Source: Closterium sp. Naga37s-1 (Eukaryota > Streptophyta > Zygnematophyceae > Desmidiales > Closteriaceae). Taken from it: a stretch of 64,000 nucleotides of DNA. The notes beneath the pieces are model-generated. The model searched no databases and was not told where the DNA came from. It saw nothing but the letters and a program-made list of their open reading frames with translations. The position numbers and the translations under genes are program-made. Of this stretch, positions 42,935-52,931 are shown in pieces. The stretch lies in assembly GCA_947471745.1 (NCBI GenBank), contig CANJKZ010000078.1, forward strand, positions 4,530,501 through 4,594,500, given 5' to 3'. Every line of letters starts with the position of its first letter. Position 1 is the stretch's first letter.

Positions 42935-45356
42935 CTAACCAACGTTATGTCTTGAAAAAATATTTGCCAAGTCTGGAAGCTGAGAGCCTGCCTCACAGAC
43001 TTCAGCAATAACAACATCCATCATTGGGAGACCTTGTATTTCATCAGGCAGAGCAACCAGCTGCTTGCAGTTATGGAGATTCAGGCCCTTCAGTCTTCTA
43101 AGCTGGGACAAGCCAGGAGGGAGCGAGCGGATGAGAGTGCCGCTGAAATTTACATCAGTCAGGCAGGATAGCTCAGTGAGAGAAGCAGGGAGATGTGCGA
43201 GGGATGAACATTCTGATAACTCCAGCCGGCGCAGACTTGAAAAGGCTCCAAAATCATCTGGTAGAGAAGTTAGGTTTGGCGCGTGAACCCATAGGGATGT
43301 CAGGTGCTGAAGGGTTGTGATAGCCGGAGGCAGTCGTGTGAATTCACCACTCAGGGTATCATCAATGCACAGCTGCCGTAGCCCATGCCAGGCCGATCCA
43401 TCAGATTCCAGAAGCGTCTTCAAGCTGCAAGCTCCCATCACTTCTAAACTGCGGAGGTTAGAAAGACTGGTCAATGTAAAAAGAAACCCTTCCGCCTTCC
43501 CCCCATCTGCTCCCAAAGCCAACTCCAAACGCTCCAGACGTGAGAGATAGGCAGCAATAGCCAGGAGGCCTGCTGCATCAACAAAACCCAAACGCAAATC
43601 TCTGAGATCCGAAAGCATCGCCATGTCAGGCAGAGGAACCACCCGCGGACTGGTTTGGTAACAAAGAGTCTGGAGGCTGAAGGGTAGAGTCTGAAGGTTT
43701 TCATTCAGCTGGTGGCATTTCGTGAGCTCCAGCTGCCTCAGCCTGGTTAGGTTGTGTAGCCTCCTGGGAACTGTAGTGAGACTGGAACAGTCTTCAATCC
43801 GTAACACTCGAAGGCTGGTCAGAGCTGTCACGAACTCTGGAAGCCTCTTGATTCTTGAGCAGCTTTGAATGTAGACCTCTTGCAGATTTGTCATCCCCCT
43901 CATGCCGCCTGGAAGCTTGCGAATCAAGCACCGATCCAGTTCCAGCCTGGTCAGTGAAACCAGCTGCGTGAATGAAAACGGCAGCTCCTCATCATTGTTG
44001 TCTTCAAGTCGGAACGTCTGAAGATTGGTCAGCTCCCCCAGATCTTCTGGAAGGTCCATTGCAGAGCACGACGCAAGGTTCAGAGTCTTGAGTCCTGTGA
44101 GGCAACCAAACCCTTCCGGTAACTCATGCACCCCATCACAATCAAGCAGAAAAAACGTCTCCAATGATGCGAGTCCAGTGAAGGAATCAGGAAGACGGAG
44201 AAGAAGAGGCAGCATGTGCAGCACCAGAGTCTTCAGAGCTGGAAGATTTCCAAAATTCTCGGGCAGAGTGACAATGCTGCACATAGAAATCGTCAGCTTT
44301 TCTAGGCAGGTGAGCGAGGTGAACTGATCAGTCAGATCGGTAAAGGATCTGCAGAAGTAGATGTTGAGCTCTTGGAGGCAAGGCATCACCTCTCCTATAC
44401 TGTCTGGAAGGCTCACTTGCTCGTTGCACTGTTTAAGATGCAGCCGTTTCAAGCACCTGTAAGGAAATCTAGGAGGGAAGAAAACGCTGAATTGTGCATA
44501 GCGGAGCCCGAATTTTAGTGCGTTGAGGGAGGGTAGTTGTGCGAGAGAGAAGGCAGGAGGAGTATCAGAAAACAGGCGAATCTCATTGGGCAAGGAGAGG
44601 CTGGTGAGGTTGGTGAGATGGATGAGGTTAAAAAGCTGCTCGTAGTGAAGGGAGGTGGTTTCAATGGAAAGTGCAGTGAGAGAAGCAAGGGAGTTGCATT
44701 TCGAAGCTGTGAGGATAAACTCATTGGATAAGACGAGGGTGCGGAGATTCTGAAGCTGGAAGAAAGAAGCTGGTGGCCTCACATTCTTCGAAAGACAATA
44801 CAGCGACAGATGCTCCAGATCCGGGCAGCGACGGAAGAAATGATCCAAGCCAGGTTTGGTTATCGGGCTGTGCTTCCTTCCACCTTCGTCCTCTGTCAGA
44901 ATCAACTTTCCTACATGAAACGCTCTCAGCCTAGGGCACGCAGCGGCGAGGTTAGTAAGAAAGGCGTTGTTCAAAGTCTCCACACTGCTATCCGACAGGT
45001 ACAGATGGGTCAGATGCGGTAAACACGCAACAGCGTTGAGCAGATCCTGATGTGAAACGACCCGATCTTCCTTTACGAGGACAGAAGTCACGTGGTGTTG
45101 AGTGATTCGCCGCCAGCGACGGCAGATAGAAGCAAGCAGGAGAGTGTACGCTGCGTTTGCGGAGGCAGGAGGGCTCGGCATGGGAGTGTCTCTCCCCCCG
45201 TAGACACGCTCTTCAGCCGTTAAAGAGAGCATCGCTCTCGGATTTGCCAGGGGTTGGCCGCTCCGGAGGCCAGAAAATCCTGACAAGAACATTGTCAGGG
45301 AGATCGTTAATGTGAGTCGTTCCAGAGTCCGCATGAGCCATGTCCGTACTAGCCAT
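42935..45356 (-). CDS. LRR protein, F-box out of frame (paralogue of 32403-34942)
   Basis: On minus, 799 codons from ATG 45334 to a stop at 42935, mostly leucine-rich repeats of about 23 residues, such as LPEDLGELTNLQTFRL and LTSLTRLELxxC types. The ATG homologous to the pseudogene start is at 45356 and gives an F-box (HINDLPDNVLVRIFW). That frame stops about 45 codons in, near 45215. The LRR frame instead reads the F-box DNA out of phase (MRTLERLTLTISL). About 30 codons conserved in the pseudogene are also lost here. So the product may be an LRR-only protein starting downstream, or the gene is decaying. A transcript is needed to choose. Confidence 0.75.
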
Positions 45357-46704
45357 ATCCGTATGAGAAGCGTGACACTATAAGTTCCTCAAAAACGAAC
45401 TGGCAGCGACTGAGGTGAAGGTAAACAACACTATCGCCGGAGCTGAACCGCGGTTTCACGAGTACTATGCGTATGGAATAGGCTCGATCGGAGAGGTCAA
45501 TTACTTATGTGCATCCTGCCTACTACTAAGCAATCACTCGTGACCCTGCTTCTCTCTGTCAGCTCCGGATAGAGTCGATCCGCTGCTGCAAAAGGCAGCC
45601 CCGGCTGGGGAGGGGTCACCTTTCGCCGCAACTCTCATTCCGACTCGGTGCGACTTTCGCAGGGGAATTGCACCCATCAAACGCAGCAGCACAGACACGT
45701 GGCTTTCTGCGACTTGCTGTAGCATGCATGCTCAGACTGAGCACTGAGCACGCGCTGCGGCTACCGAATTGCTCACTCAGTGAGCATACGCTATATTCCA
45801 GCATCATGCTCACTCACTGGCCATGCTCTCCAGCTAGCATCATGCTCACTCACTTAGCGCGACCCGCTTCCGAGGCTCCTCAGAGCCAGCATGATGCTCT
45901 CAATCAGCACTGCGCTTCGGGCAATGGCTACTTCGGGTTTCGCGGGAGGAGCTCGCAGCTCCCGTGAATCATCCATCACACTGGACTTGACCGCAGCGCA
46001 GCTTACAGTGTGATCGTTCGAGACTTTAGTACACTACATAAACTGCATGATGGTACGTAAGGTCAATAAATCCGATTACGGCCAGTAAATAAAACCTAGA
46101 CTCTAGCTGATCGAGCCGAGTGGAGTCGATTCGGTCTATGCTACACGAATCCCAAGGCCAGCTTTTCGAGGGCTCCAGCTTTTTGCTGAGGGGAGGTTCA
46201 ATGGATCGCCCCGGACCGGAACGCAATCTTATGTGGTTTAAGGCGTAACAGGAGGGTTCAGTGCGGTGATGAAGTTTGACTTTGAGTGTAGTTTTCGTGT
46301 CAGATGCTATAATCTGGCACACGAATTTCTGTCACACGAATTCTGACACACGAGTTTCTGGCACACGAGTTCTGGTCTGACACATTGTCTGAATCTATCA
46401 TCTGGCGCTATTCGTGTGTCTCGATCATCCCGAAACTTACAGATTCGAGCCGAGACAACTTCTAGCTCTTAGCTCCTAGACGAAACTTCATTGGTTTCGA
46501 TTACTCTGAAGAATCAATCAACCTATCAATCCATCAGGAGCCGTTGATTCTCATCAATGTACAATCACTGGGCCGTTCAACCCGTCAGGGCCGTTTAACC
46601 CGTCAGGGCCGTTCTAACCCGTCCGTTTGTTCATTCACCGCGCGGCTTCGCGTCAACAGCCTCCTCACGTCACGACCCTTCGAAAGGCAGCGGTCGGATC
46701 ACTA
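45357..46704. promoter_or_regulatory. Divergent intergenic region between LRR gene and SDR gene
   Basis: 45400-46100 is the duplicated LRR upstream region with 'catgctcactcactgg' repeats (near 45805, 45840). 46310-46385 has a short tandem repeat around 'cacacgaatttctg'. 46568-46620 has three units of 'gggccgttyaacccgtca'. It would hold the promoters of both flanking genes, which are divergently transcribed. No TATA box was confidently seen. Confidence 0.5.
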
Positions 46705-49700
46705 ATGTCGGAGCAGCATCAGCCGCTGATGGCGGGTCCTGTGGTGCTCGTCACGGGGTGCTCTTCCGGCGGCATCGGATCAGAGCTCTGTAAAGCCTTC
46801 GCCGCTAGAGGCTGCCGCGTGTTCGCTACCGCACGCCGACCCGACTCCATGCAGGATTTAGCAGGCAAGTGGCGAGTGTGAGTCCCTCCCCCCTCTTCCA
46901 GCGTGAGTGTCTCAAGCCGGTGCTTTGAATCGGGGCATCGGATCGGGGCTTTGCAAGGCCTTCGCCGCTAAAGATTGTCGCGTGTTCGCATCCGCACGCC
47001 GCCCCGACTGCATGCAAGACTTAGCAGGTAGGCCAATGCAGGACCTCGCAGGTAAGCGGCCAGTGGGAGGCGTTTGTTCATCTTCAAGCCTTCTTGTCGC
47101 ATATCATGTGCCACGTGATAATGAGATCGTTTTGAGACGTCTCCGGAAAGTTGTGTTATCACGTAGCATGTGCATCAAAACTCGGCTCGCATGTCCCTTG
47201 CACTGCACCCCTCTTCTCTGCCCTTCCAGGGTTGGGGAGAGAGATGGTGCGGTTAAATGTCCAATCCACTCCTCACTGCCCTCATTCAAAAGGGAATGAG
47301 TCGTCTTGTCGGGAATGAGAGAGATGTCTCAAAGATGGCTTATGGCTTTGAGCTAGATCGCTCAAAAGTCATCTTCATGATCACATTTCCCAACATTGAA
47401 TCTTCTCGTCGTCTCTTTTTTCCTCTCGTCTCCTCCGCTTGCCATTCTTTTCCCGTTTTCAGGCTTGGGAATCGAGACAGTGCAGCTAGATGTGACGTCC
47501 ACAGCCTCCATTCAGGAAGCCGTCAGCACAGTCATTGCCAAGGTGACGATTAACGTGTGCTCCAAGGTGACGTTTTTGGCCTGTGCTCTGTCAAGGTGGC
47601 ATTGGATAACCACTACTCTGCTGCCTCCATTCAGGAAGCCGTCAGCACACAGTCATTGCCAAGGTGATGACGTTTGCAGTGAGTCGCTTGCTGGATAGTC
47701 ATGGTCGATGGGATATGTGGACAGGGGTGGCTATTCCTAGAGCAGCGTTCCTCTTGAAGCAGTTCTGGTTGATACCAAAGCGTCCGCGGCCTCCATTCAG
47801 GAAGCCGTCAGCTCAGTCATTGCCTAAGTGAGCTTTGATTTTATTGTTCCGTTTGATTAGTGAAATGGCTTCTTCTTCAACAAAGCACATCGGAGGTGAT
47901 TTTTGGGTCGTTTCAATTCAAGAGTCGTACTGTCATATCCAAGCTGTTGATTGGGGATGCCTCTGGGGGTGCAACGCTTGCTCTGCCTTCTAATCGTCAC
48001 CCCTCTTCCGCCCTGTTGCACCCGTGACGCAGGCTGGCAGAATAGACGTTCTGGTGAAGAACGCCAGGGCAGGGTGCTTTGGCCCCATGGCGGAGATGCC
48101 TCTGGATGCAATGTTTGCTTGCTTGCTCCACCTTATCGCTGTGCTCACCTGTATCGCCCATGCTTGATGCCTGTCTGTCTCGCCTGCCTGTCTTCCCTGT
48201 CTCACCTGTGCAGGCGGGCAGAAGAGACATTCTGGTCAACAACGCCAGGGGGGTTTGCTTTGGCCCCATGGCAGAGATGCCTCAGGATGCCCCCAACGTT
48301 CCAATGTTTCACGCTGCTTTTCAAAGACAGGGCAGGGTGCTTCCCTGTCTCACGTGTGCAGGCTGGCAGGATAGTCATACTGGTCAACAATGCAGGAGCG
48401 GGGTGCTTCGGCCCCATGGCGGAGATGCCTCTGGGGATTCAACATTCTCTCTGCTTTCTCGTTGTTATCCCTCATGCTTGTTGCCTGCCTCACAAACACA
48501 GGCTGGCAGAATAGACATTTTGGTGAACAATGCGGGAGCAGGGTGCTTCGGCCCCATGGCAGAGATGCCTCTGGACGCCTTCCGCAGCAACATGGAGACC
48601 AACGTGGTTGGCCTGCTGGCCGTCACCCAAGCGGTTGTCCCGAACATGGTGGAGCAGGTGGGTGGGATGTGTATGTGAGCGTGTCTATGGGGTGAGATGG
48701 TAGCTGGTGTGGAGGGCGCGGGGTGCTTGTGCTTTGGCCCCATGGCAGAGATGCCTCTGGACGCCTTCCGCAGCAACATGGAGACCAACGTGGTGGGCCT
48801 GCTGGCTGTCACTCAAGCGGTGGTGCCTCACATGGTGGAGCAGGTAGGGTGAAGTGAATGGGACTAACGATGAGTGTGGGTGCATAAGTAGGCAACACGG
48901 AGACCAACGTGGTTGGCTTGCTGGCCGTCACTCGAGCAGTGGTGCCCCACATGGCGGAGCAGGTGTGTGTGACGGTAGCAGGTGGGTAGGGGGGCAGGCT
49001 GTTTTGCCCCCATGGTGGAGGAGATGCCTCTGGATTCATTCCGCAGCAACATGGAGACCAACGTGGTTGGCTTGCTGGCTGTCACCCAAGCAGTGGTGCC
49101 CCACATGGTGGAGCAGGTTCGTGGAATGATGGGAAGGTGAGAAGTTGAGGCGAAGGGGAGCAGGTGGGATAGTGGAGAAGAGCCCTCTTACAATAAATGC
49201 GAATGGGGGGTGAGTGAGGGGGAGCAGGTGTGATAGGGGGTGGGTGAGGTGACGGCAAGCAAGGGCGAAGGGTAGGGTGCCTTGGCCCCATAGCAGCACA
49301 CTCAACATCGCACACTTGCACAGCCCCTTTCACTGTCTCTCTTTCTTTATCTTCTGCCGAGCTGACCACTCGCTTCTACCTCGTCTATCCCCACATCATT
49401 TATCAGGAAAGTTGCATCCCTTTTTCTCTCCATGCATCCGTCATCTCTCTCCACTCCTCGTTTATCTATCCCCCCCTTCTTTCAAATCCCCAGGACAGTG
49501 GCAAGGTCATCAACATAGGGTCGGTGTCAGCATGGGTCACCACGCCATTCACTCCTTCTAAGCTTTCACCCCCTCCTTCCATCCCCTTCTTTCAAATCCC
49601 CAGGGCAGTGGCAAGGTCATTAATATAGGGTCGGTGTCAGCATGGGTCACCACGCCATTCGCCGGGACATACTGTGCGGCCAAGGCAGCAGTGCACAGCA

Positions 49701-52054
49701 TCTCCCACGCTCTTAGAATGGAGCTGAAACCCTTCGGCATACAAGTCATGCTCGTTGCTCCGGGCGCCATCAGGTGAGAGAGGGCTGTTGGAATGGCTTA
49801 GAACAGGCAAAGCAGTACTTCACCTACTGTGCAGCCAAGGCAGCAGAGCACAGCATCACTCACTCATGATGGAGCTAAAACCCTTTGGCATCTAATTCAT
49901 GCTCGTTGCCCCGGGCGCCATCAGGTAGGAGAGGAGGGGAACTTGCACGCACTAGCTGCATGCCTTGTAGTGGTGGGCACTTACTGTGCGGCCAAAGCAG
50001 CAGTGCACAGCATTACACTTGCACTCCGAATGGAGCTGAAGTCATGCTCGTTGCTCCGGGTGCCATTTTTGAGTCGACTCAAAAATCAGCATTACACATG
50101 CACTCCGAATGGAGCTGAAGTCATGCTCGTTGCTCCGGATGCCATTAGATAGGAGAGGGCTGCTGGGATGGCTTACAAGGGGCATGTATTGTGGCCAAGG
50201 CAGCATCAACTCCCTTCCCACTGTACCACCAAGCCAAGGCCAGCAGTGCACAACATCACTCATGCACGACGGATGGAGTTGAATCCGTGTGCTATTCATT
50301 CAAGGATCTCTCGCGGCATGAAGCTTTTGTTTTTTAGGTGCCTCCTTTTTTTAAGCGTTTTCATCAGGTTTGCTGCTACTCCAGTATGCGCGTGAATCCG
50401 TTTGCTATTCTTCCAAGGATCTCTCGCGACATGAGGTTAGGTGACTTTTGAGACGTCTGAAAATACTTCTGAGTCGTCTGAAAATACTTTTGAGTCGTCT
50501 GAAAAGACTTTTGAGTCGTCTGAAAAGACTTTTGAGTCGAATCAAGAGTCGCCCCATAAGAGGCTACCTCTGCTGGTCAACAACAGCATCTCTCTCGCTC
50601 TCTCCCCCTTTCCTGTTCTCCTGCCCCCTGCTGTCCTAATCCATATCTTGCGTACCATTTCCTCCCCTCCTCTCCCATCCCATTCCCCCCCCTACCCTTC
50701 CCTCCCATCCCATCCCCTTCCCACCCATCCCATCCCTCCCATCCCATCCCCTCCCCTCCCCTCCCCTTCCCTCCCCTCCCCTCCCCTCCCCTCCCCTCCC
50801 CTCCCCTCCCCTCCCCTCCCCTCCCCTCCCCTCCCCTCCCCTCCCCTCCCTTCCCCTCCCCTCCTATCCCATCCCCTCCCATTTTATCCCCTCCGCTCCC
50901 ATCTTAGGTCCAACTTTGGTGGCAACTCCTCCTCCTCCGTCTCCCACCTGCGCCTTAAGATCTTCTCCCGCTTCCAGCAGCAGATAGAGGCCAGGGCAGG
51001 GGCCTCGCAAACGCCTCAGTCCACGCCAGGAGACGTGTTCGCCAGGGCTCTAGTGGAGGTGAGGGTGGTGTGGGGACGCTTTGTGTGTGCATATGCTGCA
51101 TGTATGTGCATTTGTGTATGTGCTTTTAGCAGCAGATAGAGGCCAGGGCAGGGGCCTCTCAAACGCCCCAGTTCCACACCAGGAGACGTGTTTGTGAGGG
51201 CTCTAGTGGAGGTGAGGGTGGTGGTGAGGTGGTTTTTGTATGTGTGCGTCTGGGCGTCTGGGCGTGTGCATGTGCATGTGCATGTGCATGTGTGCGTGTG
51301 CATGCATGCGCATGTGCATGCATGTTCATGTGCGATTGTTTTGGAATTTGGTGGGTTTGCTTCATGCAGATTTCATATGCATCTCTTGCCATTCTATCCC
51401 CTCCCCTCTATTTCCCTCCCTCCCACTGCCAGAAAGCCTTGGCCAATAAGGTACCATTAGATTCGGCGTTTGGGCACCTGGTGGGATCATTCCGTGTCAT
51501 GACATGGCTGCCTTACAGCTTCCACTTACATCTCATGTCCCTGTTCCCCCTTTCCCTCCTCATTCCCCCCTTTTCCTTCCCCCCGCCCTCCACCAGAAAG
51601 CCATGGCCAAGAAAGTGCCGACAGAGTGGGCATTCGGGCACCTGGTAGGGTCATTCCGTGTCATGACATGGCTGCTTTACAGCTTCCACATACTACATCC
51701 CCGTGCCTTCGTCCTCTCCCCCCTTCCTCTCCCCCACTCTCCTCAATACCCTCTCCCACTATCAGAAAGCTATGGCCAAGAGGGTGCCGATGGAGTGGGC
51801 GTTTGGGCATTTGGTGAGCTCATTCTGTGTCATGACATGTCTCCCTTCCCTTCCTTCCCCTCCCGAATTTTCCCTTTCCCCCCTCACCCTCCTCTTCCTG
51901 CTCTCCACCTTCCCAACGCCAGAAAGCCTTGGCCAAGAAGGTCGCAATAGAGTGGGCGTTTGGACATCTGGTGGGGTCTTTCCGTGTCATGACATGGCTG
52001 CCTTACAGCTTCAGAGATTCTGCACTCATGAAGAAATTTGGATTCACTAAGTAG
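46705..52054 (+). CDS. Short-chain dehydrogenase/reductase, AYR1-like (6 exons)
   Basis: Predicted exons: 46705-46864, 47463-47542, 48502-48657, 49604-49773, 50908-51058 and 51923-52054. They sum to 849 nt, 282 residues, with all phases matching. Intron 1 uses a GC donor (gcaagt); the others are GT-AG. The Rossmann motif TGCSSGGIG lies near residue 18, NNAGAGCFG near 90, catalytic Ser in GSVSAW and the YCAAK pair near 155-160, followed by PGAIRSNF. These are classical SDR hallmarks. The overall pattern resembles yeast Ayr1 (NADPH-dependent 1-acyl-dihydroxyacetone-phosphate reductase, ether and glycerolipid synthesis at ER and lipid droplets). Substrate is inferred; other classical SDRs are possible. 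Introns contain many partial copies of the exons. Confidence 0.85.
46925..47051 (+). repeat. Exon 1 3'-end copies with donor sites (2)
   Basis: 46925-47027 repeats the last two thirds of exon 1 (GIGSGLCKAFAAKDCRVFASARRPDCMQDLA) and ends in a GT donor (cag|gtaggc). 47034-47051 repeats the final 'atgcaggacctcgcag', again followed by GT (gtaagc). Both sit in intron 1. An in-frame stop after the true exon end (cgagtgtga) prevents simple read-through into them. Confidence 0.85.
47621..47827 (+). repeat. Exon 2 3'-end copies (2)
   Basis: 47621-47663 ('gcctccattcaggaagcc' to 'attgccaag|gtgatg') and 47784-47827 (same segment, ending 'attgcctaagtg', donor mutated) lie in intron 2 downstream of exon 2. 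Confidence 0.85.
48033..48441 (+). repeat. Exon 3 5'-half copies with acceptors (3)
   Basis: Copies start after AG at 48033, 48214 and 48362. Each repeats 'gctggcagaatagacattctggt' to 'ggccccatggcggagatgcct'. They precede the complete exon 48502-48657, and each carries its own pyrimidine tract and acceptor. Confidence 0.88.
48730..49116 (+). repeat. Exon 3 3'-half copies with donors (3)
   Basis: 48730-48843 (ends cag|gtaggg), 48889-48962 (cag|gtgtgt) and 49006-49116 (cag|gttcgt) repeat 'agcaacatggagaccaacgt' to 'gtggagcag', downstream of the full exon. Confidence 0.88.
49494..49560 (+). repeat. Exon 4 5'-end copy with acceptor
   Basis: After 'caaatccccag', it repeats 'gacagtggcaaggtcatcaa' to 'acgccattc' and then runs into a second copy of the intron end before the full exon at 49604. 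It encodes DSGKVINIG, the more typical residue at the first position (full exon: GSGKVINIG). Confidence 0.85.
49825..50148 (+). repeat. Exon 4 3'-end copies (at least 3)
   Basis: 49825-49924 (ends cag|gtagga), 49982-about 50069 and about 50088-50148 (donor changed to 'tagataggag') repeat 'tactgtgcggccaaggcagc' to 'gctccgggcgccatcag' with decay. A further faint trace lies at 50180-50300. Confidence 0.82.
50443..50548 (+). repeat. Short tandem repeat, GAGTCGTCTGAAAA-type
   Basis: About five units of 'cttttgagtcgtctgaaaaga' (20-21 bp) in intron 4. Related palindromes TGAGTCGACTCA (near 50070) and GAGACGTCTC (near 60170) occur elsewhere in the window. Confidence 0.75.
50655..50895 (+). repeat. 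Polypyrimidine (CTCCC)n tract in intron 4
   Basis: About 240 bp of almost pure C/T, mainly 'cccctccc' units, directly before the acceptor of exon 5. The other strand is GGGGAGGGG-rich and could form G-quadruplexes. Confidence 0.9.
51128..51211 (+). repeat. Exon 5 3'-end copy with donor
   Basis: It repeats 'agcagcagatagaggccagg' to 'gctctagtggag', followed by the same gtgagggtggt donor as the full exon 50908-51058. Confidence 0.87.
51433..51842 (+). repeat. Exon 6 5'-part copies with acceptors (3)
   Basis: Copies after AG at 51433, 51597 and 51766 repeat 'aaagccttggccaagaaggt' to 'gtcatgacatggctgcctta'. Only the fourth, 51923-52054, continues to the stop codon. Each has its own C/T-rich acceptor tract. 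Confidence 0.88.
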
Positions 52055-52931
52055 GGTGCTTTGGTTGTAGGAGAATCGAAACACTAGTGCCGTTCCTTCC
52101 TTCAGTTTACTTCCCTGTTCGCTTTCTAATTTGGCTGTCCAAAAAACAAGCTTGTTTAGTTTCTGGTTTCTTGTTTTTGGTTGATGCCATTTGAGAAATA
52201 CAGGTAGCTGCAGAGAATCTTGGCGCAAGCCTCCAGCTGAAGGTTTGGGGTTCAGGGTGCCATTATCTGGGTGAAGCCGCTATCTTTTGTATATTAATAG
52301 AAATACCACATAAGATAAAAGTAACCTTAAGCTCTTTCATGATTTCCATAAAGAGATGGATTCAGTCTTTAGTCTGTGTGGTAACTCAACGAGTTTCGCC
52401 AATCGGACTAGTCCAACAACCCTTTCGATAGATCCTGGGACTTCGGTTGACTTCCGGAAGCGCTCACTTTTTTTTTTATGTCGGTGAGGTGTTGAGCGAC
52501 CCTCACATATGTCGTCCAGTCCACTCCAAATTCTGTAACCTGGCTTCGCCAGTCCGTAACTTCTTCTCGCCTTTGCGTCGGTTCCCGTCGCGTACACCAT
52601 TGTCGTGGACTGCATCTTGGGCTCACCCAAGCTTCACCCGCCTCGCTCACGGCAATCGAAGTCCGTAACCTCGTTCGCCGTCATCGCAGAGTACGGCTCG
52701 CAGCGCACTGATACAAGACGAGTCGTGGATCTACAGATTGGAAGCATAAATTGGAACACAAATTCTCTCGAAGCACATCCAGCAAACCTGACTTGCTTTC
52801 TCATCTGTGGAGAGCAACCAAACGCACACCTGCTTCCCCCAGATTTAGCTTGATTTGCATCAGCAGCATAACCAGCCAGGCGCCTACAAAAACATTCACC
52901 CCGCCAAAGCTAACGCATTGTTTTGCGTTGG
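52055..52931. promoter_or_regulatory. Intergenic and 5' flank of the first CAP-protein gene
   Basis: 52375-52930 is similar to 60430-61035 upstream of the second CAP gene. Shared blocks include 'ctcacggcaatcgaagtccg', 'acatccagcaaacctg' and 'cataaattgga'. Promoter elements are presumably in the shared part; none is individually clear. Confidence 0.6.

Noticed and set aside
48730-49116. Complete alternative exons of the dehydrogenase
   Set aside because: They lack the 5' half with an acceptor, so they cannot replace exon 3 as cassettes; treated as partial copies.
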